Positions 1 through 6,141 of a DNA stretch of 7,498 bases are shown here, piece by piece. The notes beneath the pieces are model-generated. The model had not been told where the DNA came from, made no database searches, and was given only the letters and a program-made list of their open reading frames with translations. The stretch is taken from the NCBI GenBank assembly GCA_937901625.1, contig CALDIE010000275.1:1-7498 (forward strand), read 5' to 3'. Positions within the stretch are counted from its first letter, which is position 1. Each line of letters starts with the position of its first letter. This DNA is from an uncultured Lachnospiraceae bacterium. Lineage in GTDB: Bacteria; Bacillota; Clostridia; Lachnospirales; Lachnospiraceae. A program made the position numbers and the translations under genes.

Positions 1-760
1 GGACGAGCCGCGCGCTCCATGCGTCGCTTCCCGCCATCAGCGCGCCGCCGGGGAGGAGCGCCTCCTCGAAAAAGCGGCGCTTGGCGAGGTAGTAGCGCTC
101 CATGTCGCCGTGGAAATCCAAGTGGTCGCGCGTCAAGTGTGTGAACACGCCCACCGAAAACGCAAGCCCCGCGTGGCGCTCCGCGGCGACGCCCTGCGAG
201 GAAACTTCCATCACTACGGTATCGCAGCCGCTCTCCACCATTTCCGCAAAGTATTCCTGCAGAGCATAGGATTCCGGCGTGGTATTCTTCGATGCGATCG
301 TGCGCTTCCCTGTGATGATCTCGATCGTTCCAACCAGACCGCAACGGTGTCCCGCGCTCTCTAACATGCTTTTTACCAGATAGGTCGTTGTCGTCTTTCC
401 CTTGGTGCCGGTGATCCCGATCGTCTTTAACTTTTCAGCTGGATGACCAAACCATGCAGCCGCCACCGGTCCCATAGCCTCTCTCGTATCCCTTACCGTA
501 ACGATCACGACACCGTTTTTTCGAAGGGTATCCCTGACGGCAGAGATATCAATCCCTTCCTGCACCAGAACGGCAGCCGCTCCCTTTTTGACTGCCTCTC
601 CCAAAGCACTGTGGCCGTCAAAATTGGCCCCCACGATGCAAAGGAAGAAACAATCCTCCGCAAGTTTTCTGGAGTCTGTGACCACGGATGTGATCTCGCA
701 TGAAGGATTTCCCTCTATATTTATAACATTTATTCTGTCCAATAAAGCGGATACTGTCAT
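1..760 (-). CDS. murE: MurE-type UDP-N-acetylmuramyl-tripeptide synthetase, N-terminal 253 residues (C-terminus beyond window)
   Basis: This is a cytoplasmic Mur ligase, which adds the third stem-peptide amino acid to UDP-MurNAc-L-Ala-D-Glu using ATP. My reading of the minus strand shows the N-terminal domain with the TDSR signature at residues 28-31. The ATP-binding loop GITGTKGKTTTTY is at 115-127, NTTP at 159-162, MEVSSQG at 184-190 and THLTRDHLDFHG at 207-218. LAKRRFF follows, and its K227 sits where MurE carries the carbamylated lysine. These motifs fit MurE better than MurC, MurD or MurF. The start at 760 is preceded by AAAGGAG about 11 nt upstream; an ATG at 770 is out of frame. The region that distinguishes diaminopimelate from lysine use lies in the missing C-terminal part. 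The gene follows the lipoprotein gene by 52 nt with no clear promoter or terminator between. Positions 1 to about 200 are much richer in GC than the rest. A MurE-like paralogue cannot be excluded. Confidence 0.92.
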   Translation of the reverse strand, partial: MTVSALLDRINVINIEGNPSCEITSVVTDSRKLAEDCFFLCIVGANFDGHSALGEAVKKGAAAVLVQEGIDISAVRDTLRKNGVVIVTVRDTREAMGPVAAAWFGHPAEKLKTIGITGTKGKTTTTYLVKSMLESAGHRCGLVGTIEIITGKRTIASKNTTPESYALQEYFAEMVESGCDTVVMEVSSQGVAAERHAGLAFSVGVFTHLTRDHLDFHGDMERYYLAKRRFFEEALLPGGALMAGSDAWSARLV

Positions 761-812
761 CTTTATCCATTCTCCTTTATTTTCAGGCCTTAGGTTCTTG
801 CTCATTTTTTCA

Positions 813-2249
813 TTAACCGTAGGTTCTTATAAAAAAACCGGTTGCGCTGATCACGCCATACTCGATTTCCATAGTCAATGAGAGTTCCAGAGATTCGTAA
901 TCATCCGGTTCGATCCCCATGACAAACTCTTCATATGGATGATCTTTATCGAAAACGACCTCCACCCGGTAAACTCCGTCAGCATTTTCCCTGAAGCGAA
1001 GCAGCCGGTCTTCAAAAACCGCCCGGCTTTCACCTTCATAGTTTTCGATCAACGAAGCATGGTATTCTCCATTATCCTCAAGCCATATTTCCAGCCTTGT
1101 CTGATTTACAGACGGATCAACCTCTTCAAAGTACCCTTCCACTTCAGAAGCCGTTAACAGCCAGCTTCCGGTATAATCATCGAGGGTATACCACAACTGC
1201 ATCTCCGGAGTGATTTCCGAAGTATCCATCAAAATATACGGCATATCTCCGGAGAATAGATCCTCCGGATCCATCTCGATCCCCAAGGTCTCAAACTTCC
1301 GCTCGATGACCTCATCCACTAACTCCTGGGTAACTGTATCCACATCGTATTTTTCCGCAATGGAAACAAATTCCTCCACATCACCGGTTCCCAGATCGAT
1401 CGGAACATAATAATACATTCCATCAATTTCATACTGCCGCACATAAAAGTCATTATTGTCATCCAACAGCGGTACATACTCTTCGATCGCGCGGTTGATC
1501 CGGGGATCGTAATCATCCTCTTCATAAAGGCTGAAACCGTACCAGGCTTCCATCATGATGTACGCTTCGCGTATATCGCCGTTCGGATCCGGAACGTAAT
1601 ACTGCATACCGTACAATCCAGCCCCGCCGGATCCGCCGTTGCTCACAACGCCGTATCTGTTGATCCCCGCAGACACACGATAGTAATCCTCTACGGCAGC
1701 ACACAGATACAGTTTGTCGTCCAATTCCTGGAAAAGCAGCTTTTGTGTTGCGTATTCGCCTTCGCAATTCACGCCGACTTCCATGCTGTACCATTGTCCG
1801 GGGGCATAGGGCACCTCCAGCAGACCATAGGAATACCAGTTAAGAACAGGCACCTTTTCCAGGTAACCTCCGTTTAAAAGAACATCCAGCATCTGATCAT
1901 AGTTGTAACTTTGCCCTTTACGATAGTCCACGCCGCACATATTGGACTCTCCCATAAAGCTTTCCTTAACGGTAAATGAACCCTCCCCGTTTACAAAATC
2001 CGCCATGATCGCGCCGTCTGCGGCATCCTGCTCTCCCCCGGTTTTCGGTTCCTCTTGAGGTGCCGCACTCTCCGGTTCCTGTGTGGTCTCTGCTCTTTCC
2101 TTATCATTATCGTCGTCTCTTTCGCTTCGGCTCTCTCTGCGGCTCTCCGCTCTTGAAGGTCGATCGTCCTCCGGTTCTTTTGAAAACGAGCACGCTCCCA
2201 ACGAAATCGTCATCATGGCCAACAATGCCACTAAACTTTTCTTTTTCAT
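813..2249 (-). CDS. Predicted secreted lipoprotein of unknown function, 478 aa
   Basis: The start at 2249 is chosen because GGGAGG lies 5 nt upstream and the protein then begins with a standard signal peptide, MKKKSLVALLAMMTISLGAC. The lipobox LGAC predicts lipidation of C20 and anchoring on the outer face of the membrane. An upstream in-frame ATG at 2273 would add eight residues before the signal and lacks this site. Residues 21-80 form a charged, low-complexity linker rich in R, S, E and D. Residues 81-340 are acidic and rich in tyrosine and glycine. A C-terminal stretch (about 348-478) begins near LWYTLDDYTGSWLLTAS and continues as alternating hydrophobic and polar strands, which suggests a beta-barrel or lipocalin-like fold; that is inference only. 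I recognise no catalytic motif. The gene lies 68 nt after the XRE gene and has its own likely promoter, so it may be controlled separately. A role in envelope or ligand binding would be a guess. Confidence 0.85.
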   Translation of the reverse strand: MKKKSLVALLAMMTISLGACSFSKEPEDDRPSRAESRRESRSERDDDNDKERAETTQEPESAAPQEEPKTGGEQDAADGAIMADFVNGEGSFTVKESFMGESNMCGVDYRKGQSYNYDQMLDVLLNGGYLEKVPVLNWYSYGLLEVPYAPGQWYSMEVGVNCEGEYATQKLLFQELDDKLYLCAAVEDYYRVSAGINRYGVVSNGGSGGAGLYGMQYYVPDPNGDIREAYIMMEAWYGFSLYEEDDYDPRINRAIEEYVPLLDDNNDFYVRQYEIDGMYYYVPIDLGTGDVEEFVSIAEKYDVDTVTQELVDEVIERKFETLGIEMDPEDLFSGDMPYILMDTSEITPEMQLWYTLDDYTGSWLLTASEVEGYFEEVDPSVNQTRLEIWLEDNGEYHASLIENYEGESRAVFEDRLLRFRENADGVYRVEVVFDKDHPYEEFVMGIEPDDYESLELSLTMEIEYGVISATGFFIRTYG

Positions 2250-2259
2250 AAGTTCCTCC

Positions 2260-2292
2260 CATCTTATTATCACTCTAACATCATATTATCAC
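2260..2292 (-). promoter_or_regulatory. 14-bp direct repeat in the lipoprotein promoter region
   Basis: On the minus strand GTGATAATATGATG (2279-2292) and GTGATAATAAGATG (2260-2273) match at 13 of 14 positions. They are separated by 5 nt, giving a 19-bp period close to two helical turns. The repeat overlaps the proposed -10 element and lies just upstream of the ribosome binding site, which is a plausible place for a repressor site. No regulator can be assigned from the sequence. Confidence 0.4.
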
Positions 2293-2308
2293 GATTAACA
2301 TAAAACAA
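2280..2308 (-). promoter_or_regulatory. Likely sigma-A-type promoter of the lipoprotein gene
   Basis: A -35-like TTGTTT (2303-2308) is followed after 17 nt by a -10-like TATGAT (2280-2285), 30 nt before the lipoprotein start at 2249. The region between the XRE stop codon and the lipoprotein gene is AT-rich and contains this promoter-like spacing. The hexamers are imperfect, so the site is a candidate only. Confidence 0.45.
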
Positions 2309-2317
2309 AAATAGCCA

Positions 2318-2533
2318 TCATTTCTCTTCCTTTTTTTCATAGGTCAGCCGGACATCATAACCAAGCTCCTCCATCATCTTCACAAAAGTCTTATTGAGGA
2401 TCTGCTCCCGACCCTTGGTGATGCGATTGATGTAGGACAGTGTTACTCCAAGATTCTCTGCTATTTCTGTTTGGGATTTACCGCTTTCAATCATCCGTGT
2501 TTTCAGATCCAGTTCTATGTTGTTTTGAAGCAT
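2318..2533 (-). CDS. Small XRE-family helix-turn-helix transcriptional regulator, 71 aa
   Basis: This is a single-domain DNA-binding protein of the Cro/C1 (XRE) type. The helix-turn-helix spans about residues 19-41: SQTEIAENLGV is the scaffold helix and turn, and TLSYINRITKG is the recognition helix. A short C-terminal tail, MMEELGYDVRLTY, ends in a lysine- and glutamate-rich stretch. The start at 2533 is supported by GGAGAGG 7 nt upstream; an in-frame ATG at 2557 falls inside the palindrome and has no comparable site. There is no toxin-like partner and no phage gene beside it, so it appears to be an orphan. A palindrome at its own promoter suggests self-repression, and the lipoprotein gene 68 nt downstream could be another target. 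Both regulatory statements are inference. Confidence 0.88.
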   Translation of the reverse strand: MLQNNIELDLKTRMIESGKSQTEIAENLGVTLSYINRITKGREQILNKTFVKMMEELGYDVRLTYEKKEEK

Positions 2534-2551
2534 ACTTTCACCTCTCCTATA

Positions 2552-2571
2552 AATCAAGCTTATGCTTGATT
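2552..2571 (-). promoter_or_regulatory. Perfect inverted repeat, candidate XRE operator
   Basis: AATCAAGC (2552-2559) and GCTTGATT (2564-2571) are perfect reverse complements separated by TTAT. The palindrome lies directly downstream of the -10 candidates, across the expected transcription start and just before the ribosome binding site of the XRE gene. A dimeric helix-turn-helix repressor bound here would block its own transcription. The arrangement is seen in the sequence; the binding protein is inferred. Confidence 0.55.
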
Positions 2572-2600
2572 ATTGTATTATAATTTTGTGTGTTTTTCTA
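2572..2600 (-). promoter_or_regulatory. Candidate promoter of the XRE gene
   Basis: Two overlapping -10 candidates are present on the minus strand, TATAAT (2577-2582) and TACAAT (2572-2577). The second has a weak -35-like TAGAAA (2595-2600) at 17-nt spacing. The surrounding sequence is strongly AT-rich. The -10 is convincing, the -35 is poor. Confidence 0.45.
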
Positions 2601-2610
2601 CCTTCCTGGC

Positions 2611-2637
2611 AAAAAACCCGGGGCTAAAAACCCGGGG
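2611..2637 (-). terminator. CCCGGG hairpin with T-run, possible intrinsic terminator
   Basis: Two CCCGGGG copies (2617-2623 and 2631-2637) lie in a direct repeat with A-runs. On the minus strand the self-complementary CCCGGG of each copy can pair across an 8-nt loop, followed by six T residues (2611-2616). This could insulate the XRE gene from transcripts entering from the repeat region. The stem is only 6 bp, and the CCCGGG units could instead be repeat debris. Confidence 0.35.
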
Positions 2638-2691
2638 TCAAAAACTCTAAACAAAAACTTCTTTTTACGAAAGAGTGACAAGAAAACGACC

Positions 2692-2811
2692 CATGACAAC
2701 AGGTAGGTTCCACCGGGGAAAAAGAGGGCAATACAAAAAACGGAACGAAACATGACAGAAGGTAGGTCCCACCGGGGAAAAAAGAGGGCAATACAAAAAA
2801 ACGGAACGACA
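2692..2811 (+). repeat. Two tandem copies of a ~60-bp unit
   Basis: Copy 1 (2692-2750, 59 bp) and copy 2 (2751-2811, 61 bp) both begin CATGACA and contain AGGTAGGT, CCACCGGGG, GAGGGCAATAC and CGGAACGA in the same order. They differ at four positions and by one A in each of two A-runs. The first part of each unit is a degenerate version of the REP-like element that follows at 2812, so the array looks like a REP-derived unit duplicated together with its spacer. Confidence 0.85.
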
Positions 2812-2839
2812 CGTGACAGAAGGTACGTCCCCCTGTCAC
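2812..2839 (+). repeat. REP-like palindromic element
   Basis: GTGACAG (2813-2819) and CTGTCAC (2833-2839) form a perfect 7-bp stem around a 13-nt interior containing GGTACGTCC. The first 20 bases (2812-2831) recur exactly, inverted, at 7329-7348. Dispersed palindromes of this kind are typical of REP sequences, some of which are mobilised by single-strand REP-associated (RAYT) transposases. No transposase is present in this window, so that link is inference. Confidence 0.7.
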
Positions 2840-2841
2840 AA

Positions 2842-2874
2842 AAAGAAAAAGAAGCCACAAGCACTTGCGGCTTC
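2842..2874 (-). terminator. Intrinsic terminator of the recJ/acyltransferase-like operon
   Basis: On the minus strand an 11-bp stem, GAAGCCGCAAG paired with CTTGTGGCTTC, closes a 2-nt loop and is followed by TTTTTCTTTTT. The one irregular position is a G-U wobble in minus-strand RNA but an A-C mismatch in plus-strand RNA. This fixes the working direction as leftward. It lies 90 nt beyond the stop codon at 2964. Confidence 0.85.
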
Positions 2875-2963
2875 TCTTATGAGGGGGGAGATAGTAATGT
2901 GTCAACTATCTTGAGACCCATCATAAAGTATAATTGTGTCCGATTTGTGTTTTTTCATAAAAA

Positions 2964-4124
2964 CTATTCTTTTTTTGTATCACTCGTATCATTGGACCCG
3001 GCTGTGGGAGTTTTCCCTTTAAGGAGATACAAAAGCCCGATGAGGAGGAGATAGCCAAAAGCAACGGTAAGAATTAAGGAAGCATTGCTGATAAAATTAT
3101 GGTCAGTCTTTAAGAATACCTTTTGTTTGATCGCGCGGGCGACGTCAAGGATCCCGAATCCTTCCAGAAAGAGGTAGAACCACACGGCGTTTTTGCCAAA
3201 CCATTCAATCGGAGGACTTACTTTTACCCAGTGGCTAAAGAGGAAGCAGCTAACCGCAAAGAAAAGGCCGGTAAACAACAGGAGAGCCGGTATTTTGTCG
3301 GAGCCTTCCAACAGACCTCTGCTGATGAGTTCGGAAACGTCGCTTCCATGGATCACAGTTCCGATCCTGGCCGCTTCCGATGCGTCTGCGCTTCGTATGT
3401 AAAGCGCGCCCATGGCCACAGACATGACCAAAAAAATGATCATCAGCAGGATCTTATGCATCGTCTTCCCTTCCAGGATGGCTGCCAGATCCACGCACCA
3501 CTCTCCGATCAGACAAAAGAACAATCCGATTGCCGTCGACCACAAGGCACCCGCGATATCAAAGAAAAAAGCCTTTACTCCAAGCCCCTCTTCCATCGCT
3601 ATTTCACCCGGATAGAGGCCGCTAAACTGCGAAAACAAAAGGATGGCAATACCAAGGATCAAGATAACGGGTGTGACCTGTTTTTTCTTCCATTCTTTTC
3701 TTATCATCCCGTACAAAAGGCCGGTAAAGAGAAAAGGGGGCAGCACCCAGAGATCCCCGATCCCCACCAGACTGAACGCCTGGAACGAAGAAACTTTTAT
3801 CTCGTCCAGATAATACAAGTTACCGCCGTTAAGGAGTGATAACGCATATCGGCACAGGATCATCAGTGAAAAAAATAAATAGACATTCGCAAAAAAACGT
3901 GCCGGAAGTACCGACGGCTCCTTATGTTCCTTACGATCGGTTCCGTACAAAACGCCTTGCGCCAAAAAACCGGCAAGGATCACGCTGTGAAGAAGTACTT
4001 CTCCCACCGCCTCCGGTAAAAGTCCGGTTTTTGCGACTATCCATAGGATCACCAACACTCCCAGATTTAATTTTATCAAACGATACTCATCCGAGTTCCA
4101 TTTCGTATCTCCGAAAAAGACCAT
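2964..4124 (-). CDS. Polytopic membrane protein resembling acyltransferase-3 (OafA/YrhL-like) family, 386 aa
   Basis: The protein has roughly nine or ten hydrophobic segments (near residues 17-33, 40-60, 76-98, 116-140, 151-168, 186-210, 223-243, 279-299, 308-324 and 347-367) and a polar lysine-ending tail. Three landmarks occur in the order expected for membrane acyltransferases that modify surface sugars. They are RLIKLNLGVLVILWIV (15-30), like the first helix; LWVLPPFLFTGLLYGM (125-140), like the LWFL segment; and WFGKNAVWFYLFLEG (308-322), like the late GKNSLxIYLxH segment. The histidines normally found in the first and last of these are absent, so it may be inactive or a distant relative. 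The start at 4124 has GGAGG 8 nt upstream. It follows recJ by 15 nt, with the ribosome binding site right after the recJ stop, so the two are co-transcribed. The family call is from remembered motifs and is moderate; the membrane nature is secure. Confidence 0.6.
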   Translation of the reverse strand: MVFFGDTKWNSDEYRLIKLNLGVLVILWIVAKTGLLPEAVGEVLLHSVILAGFLAQGVLYGTDRKEHKEPSVLPARFFANVYLFFSLMILCRYALSLLNGGNLYYLDEIKVSSFQAFSLVGIGDLWVLPPFLFTGLLYGMIRKEWKKKQVTPVILILGIAILLFSQFSGLYPGEIAMEEGLGVKAFFFDIAGALWSTAIGLFFCLIGEWCVDLAAILEGKTMHKILLMIIFLVMSVAMGALYIRSADASEAARIGTVIHGSDVSELISRGLLEGSDKIPALLLFTGLFFAVSCFLFSHWVKVSPPIEWFGKNAVWFYLFLEGFGILDVARAIKQKVFLKTDHNFISNASLILTVAFGYLLLIGLLYLLKGKTPTAGSNDTSDTKKE

Positions 4125-4139
4125 TTACACATCCTCCGA

Positions 4140-5960
4140 TCAGATCAACTTGAAATCTTCTATTACGATCTGAATATTCCTGTTTCCCTTGTATTCATTC
4201 CACTTGACGCTGTACGCAACATTTAGCAAAACCGGCGCTGCGTCCGGATTCTCTCTGCCGCTTAGGATCCCCTCCCATACGGCATCTCCGTATCTGTCTT
4301 TAATTTCCTTGATCAGCCGGTCATTTTGTCTGAACAACAGGAGTTCGTACTGCTGTCCCTCCTCTTCCATGGTATACCTGCCAAATGATCCGTTCGCGCC
4401 CATCAGTCTCCCCTTGACCAGGCGGAGATTCCTGCAGGCAAAGATCGCGCTTTCATTTCCGTTTCCGATCGGTTCGAGATACTCCAGCTGGTCAACAAGA
4501 TCCGGCGATATATGGCAAAGTGCCATCTCCGCATCCAGAGAAAGCTTTTCCTCAAAGTCCTGATCCTCAAGACGACAGTTGTCATTTAAACGCCTTCGCA
4601 TCTCATCCAGACGGTCCCGTTCGATCGAAAAACCGGCTGCCTGGGAGTGTCCGCCGTATTTTAAGAATACATCCTTGATCTCCGTCATCGCGTCATATAT
4701 ATGATAAGCCTCAATGGATCTGGCCGAGCCCTTAAGACCAACCTCCGCATCCGTCAGCACAAAAGCCGGACGGCTATAGCGTTCCCGTAACTTTCCGGCC
4801 ACGATCCCGGCAAGACTTTCATGACATCCCGGCACATAAACCACCAGGATCCTGTCATTGCCGAATCCGCCTTCTTCTATACTCTGCACGGCCAATTCCG
4901 TCGCGTCCTCCGTCATACTCTTACGGCTTTCGTTTAACTGCTTAATTTCTTCCGCCTGTACGCGTGCAATAGCCTCATCTCTTTCGATCAACAAACGGTA
5001 CGAACGCATGGCGCTGTCCAATCGTCCGGCCGCATTGATCGTAGGACCCAAAACAAAACCGAAATGATAAGTGTTCAGATGTTTTCCCGTCAGCCCCTGC
5101 ACATCCAAAAGGGCTTTTAATCCGACGCTCGGGCGCTGTTCCATGCTGCGGATCCCTTCCTTAACGATCACGCGGTTTTCATCCTTTAACTCCATGATGT
5201 CGCCGATCGTCGCAAGCGCCGCCATCTGTAATATTTCTTCACGAAACTGCTCCTCAGAGTCGGTATCGAAACGGATTCCGATCCCTTTATCCGTAAATAG
5301 TTCCTTCTTATGATCAAGCATATAGGTGATCAGCTTATAAGCCACTTCCGCGCCGCAGATCCCGGGAAAAGGATACCCGCAGTCTTCCTGCTTCGGGTCA
5401 ACCACGCAATGTGCCTCCGGTACCCTGTAAACCCTTTTCCCATCCTTTTCTTCATAGGGCACTTCGTGGTGGTCGGTGACCAATACCGTAAGTCCGCTCT
5501 CAACAGCCCTTTTTACCTCGTCATAGGCCGAAATACCGTTATCGCAGGTAAGAATGGTATCCACCTTTTCCCCGATCGCCTCATCGATCATTCGTATATT
5601 GATCCCGTAACCGTCACGGATCCTGTGCGGGATCACGGTATCGACAACAGCCCCAAAGGAGGTCATTCCTCTCATCAGAATGGCGCTTGAACATACCCCG
5701 TCCACATCGTAATCACCGACGATCCGGATCTTCTTTCCGTTCTTTATCTTATCCGAAAGTATATTGGCCGCACGGACCAGATCCTTCATCTTTTCAGGTG
5801 AGTGAAGACACTCTATCCCGCCGTTTAAGTACTTCTCATATTCTTCATCCGTTTCGATCCCGCGGTTGCGGATCAGCCTCGCAACAGCCGGATGAATACC
5901 GAACTTCCGTCCGATCGCCTCGTAATCCCCGCCGTTCCTTTTCACAAACCACTTTGCCAT
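4140..5960 (-). CDS. recJ: Single-stranded-DNA-specific exonuclease RecJ, 606 aa
   Basis: RecJ degrades single-stranded DNA 5' to 3' in recombination and mismatch or base-excision repair, in the cytoplasm. The DHH phosphoesterase motifs are intact: VGDYDVDG at 81-88, TCDNG at 138-142, VTDHHE at 161-166, VVDPK at 186-190 and IGDIM at 252-256. These supply the metal-binding aspartates and histidines. LGPTINAAGRLDSA at 304-317 is the linker-region signature. GGHSQAAGFSI at 436-446 is the DHHA1 motif. The C-terminal part (about 475-606, with LEPIGNGNESAIF) fits the OB-fold. The length is near that of Escherichia coli RecJ and lacks the long C-terminal extension of the Bacillus enzyme. The start at 5960 has GAGG 9 nt upstream and a good promoter behind it. 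The canonical arginine in GPRINAAGR is threonine here, which occurs in a motif that varies among clostridial RecJ proteins. Confidence 0.95.
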   Translation of the reverse strand: MAKWFVKRNGGDYEAIGRKFGIHPAVARLIRNRGIETDEEYEKYLNGGIECLHSPEKMKDLVRAANILSDKIKNGKKIRIVGDYDVDGVCSSAILMRGMTSFGAVVDTVIPHRIRDGYGINIRMIDEAIGEKVDTILTCDNGISAYDEVKRAVESGLTVLVTDHHEVPYEEKDGKRVYRVPEAHCVVDPKQEDCGYPFPGICGAEVAYKLITYMLDHKKELFTDKGIGIRFDTDSEEQFREEILQMAALATIGDIMELKDENRVIVKEGIRSMEQRPSVGLKALLDVQGLTGKHLNTYHFGFVLGPTINAAGRLDSAMRSYRLLIERDEAIARVQAEEIKQLNESRKSMTEDATELAVQSIEEGGFGNDRILVVYVPGCHESLAGIVAGKLRERYSRPAFVLTDAEVGLKGSARSIEAYHIYDAMTEIKDVFLKYGGHSQAAGFSIERDRLDEMRRRLNDNCRLEDQDFEEKLSLDAEMALCHISPDLVDQLEYLEPIGNGNESAIFACRNLRLVKGRLMGANGSFGRYTMEEEGQQYELLLFRQNDRLIKEIKDRYGDAVWEGILSGRENPDAAPVLLNVAYSVKWNEYKGNRNIQIVIEDFKLI

Positions 5961-5983
5961 AGCCCTTCACCTCACTCCTTCCT

Positions 5984-6012
5984 ATTCTACCTTATGGACA
6001 CCGTTTTTTCAA
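5984..6012 (-). promoter_or_regulatory. recJ operon promoter
   Basis: TTGAAA (6007-6012) and TAGAAT (5984-5989) are separated by exactly 17 nt on the minus strand. The -10 ends 23 nt before the recJ start codon, leaving a short leader that contains the ribosome binding site. Each hexamer matches the sigma-A consensus at five of six positions or nearly so. Confidence 0.7.
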
Positions 6013-6023
6013 TTTCTGTCCTG

Positions 6024-6052
6024 TTTCTTTTCAACAGAAAATGTGCTATACT
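6024..6052 (+). promoter_or_regulatory. Extended -10 promoter of the FKBP-domain gene
   Basis: TGC-TATACT (6044-6052) is an extended -10 element. The position 17 nt upstream (TTTCTT, 6024-6029) is a weak -35. It is divergent from the recJ promoter, whose -35 begins only about 12 bp to the left. The leader to the start at 6142 is about 85 nt and includes a weak 6-bp hairpin (AAAGCA 6079-6084 with TGCTTT 6094-6099). I recognise no riboswitch in it. Confidence 0.55.
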
Positions 6053-6141
6053 TTGTCGTGCGTGCCAAGGTACCAAAAAAAGCAAAAGATCAATGCTTTG
6101 AGCGAAAAAACTTAAGAACTGGATTCTGGATGGGAGAAATC

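Larger units (their letters stand above)
2534..2963. other. Repeat-rich intergenic region of about 430 bp, no gene
   Basis: Between the XRE gene and the acyltransferase-like gene I find no supported coding sequence. From left to right it holds the XRE promoter and palindrome, a CCCGGG hairpin, two tandem copies of a roughly 60-bp unit, a REP-like palindrome, and the terminator of the recJ operon. About 90 bp follow, with a small inverted repeat (GATAGT 2890-2895, ACTATC 2905-2910) and a lone TATAAT (2929-2934). Open frames across the repeats are low-complexity and simply translate the repeat units. Confidence 0.8.

Noticed and set aside
790..828. Short direct repeat AGGTTCTT flanking the lipoprotein stop codon
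   Set aside because: Only 8-9 bp, with no hairpin or T-run. It is likely chance and not a terminator.
2692..2839. CRISPR array
   Set aside because: There are only two full units, and the spacer part is as conserved as the rest, unlike CRISPR spacers. There are no cas genes.
2598..2905. Overlapping minus-strand frames of about 90 codons with repeated peptides
   Set aside because: They translate the tandem repeat and A-runs (repeated F, L and P words), have no ribosome binding site, and cross the terminator.
3123..3839. 238-codon plus-strand open frame
   Set aside because: It lies wholly antisense to the membrane protein gene. Its translation is rich in H, Q, R and K with no domain, and it has no good ribosome binding site.
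5310..5690. 126-codon plus-strand open frame, and similar frames across 4189-5962
   Set aside because: All are shadows antisense to recJ, whose motifs are continuous across the region.
6043..6141. N-terminal extension of the FKBP-domain protein to the ATG at 6043
   Set aside because: That ATG overlaps the -10 region, has no ribosome binding site, and would place a non-conserved basic stretch before the well-supported start at 6142.
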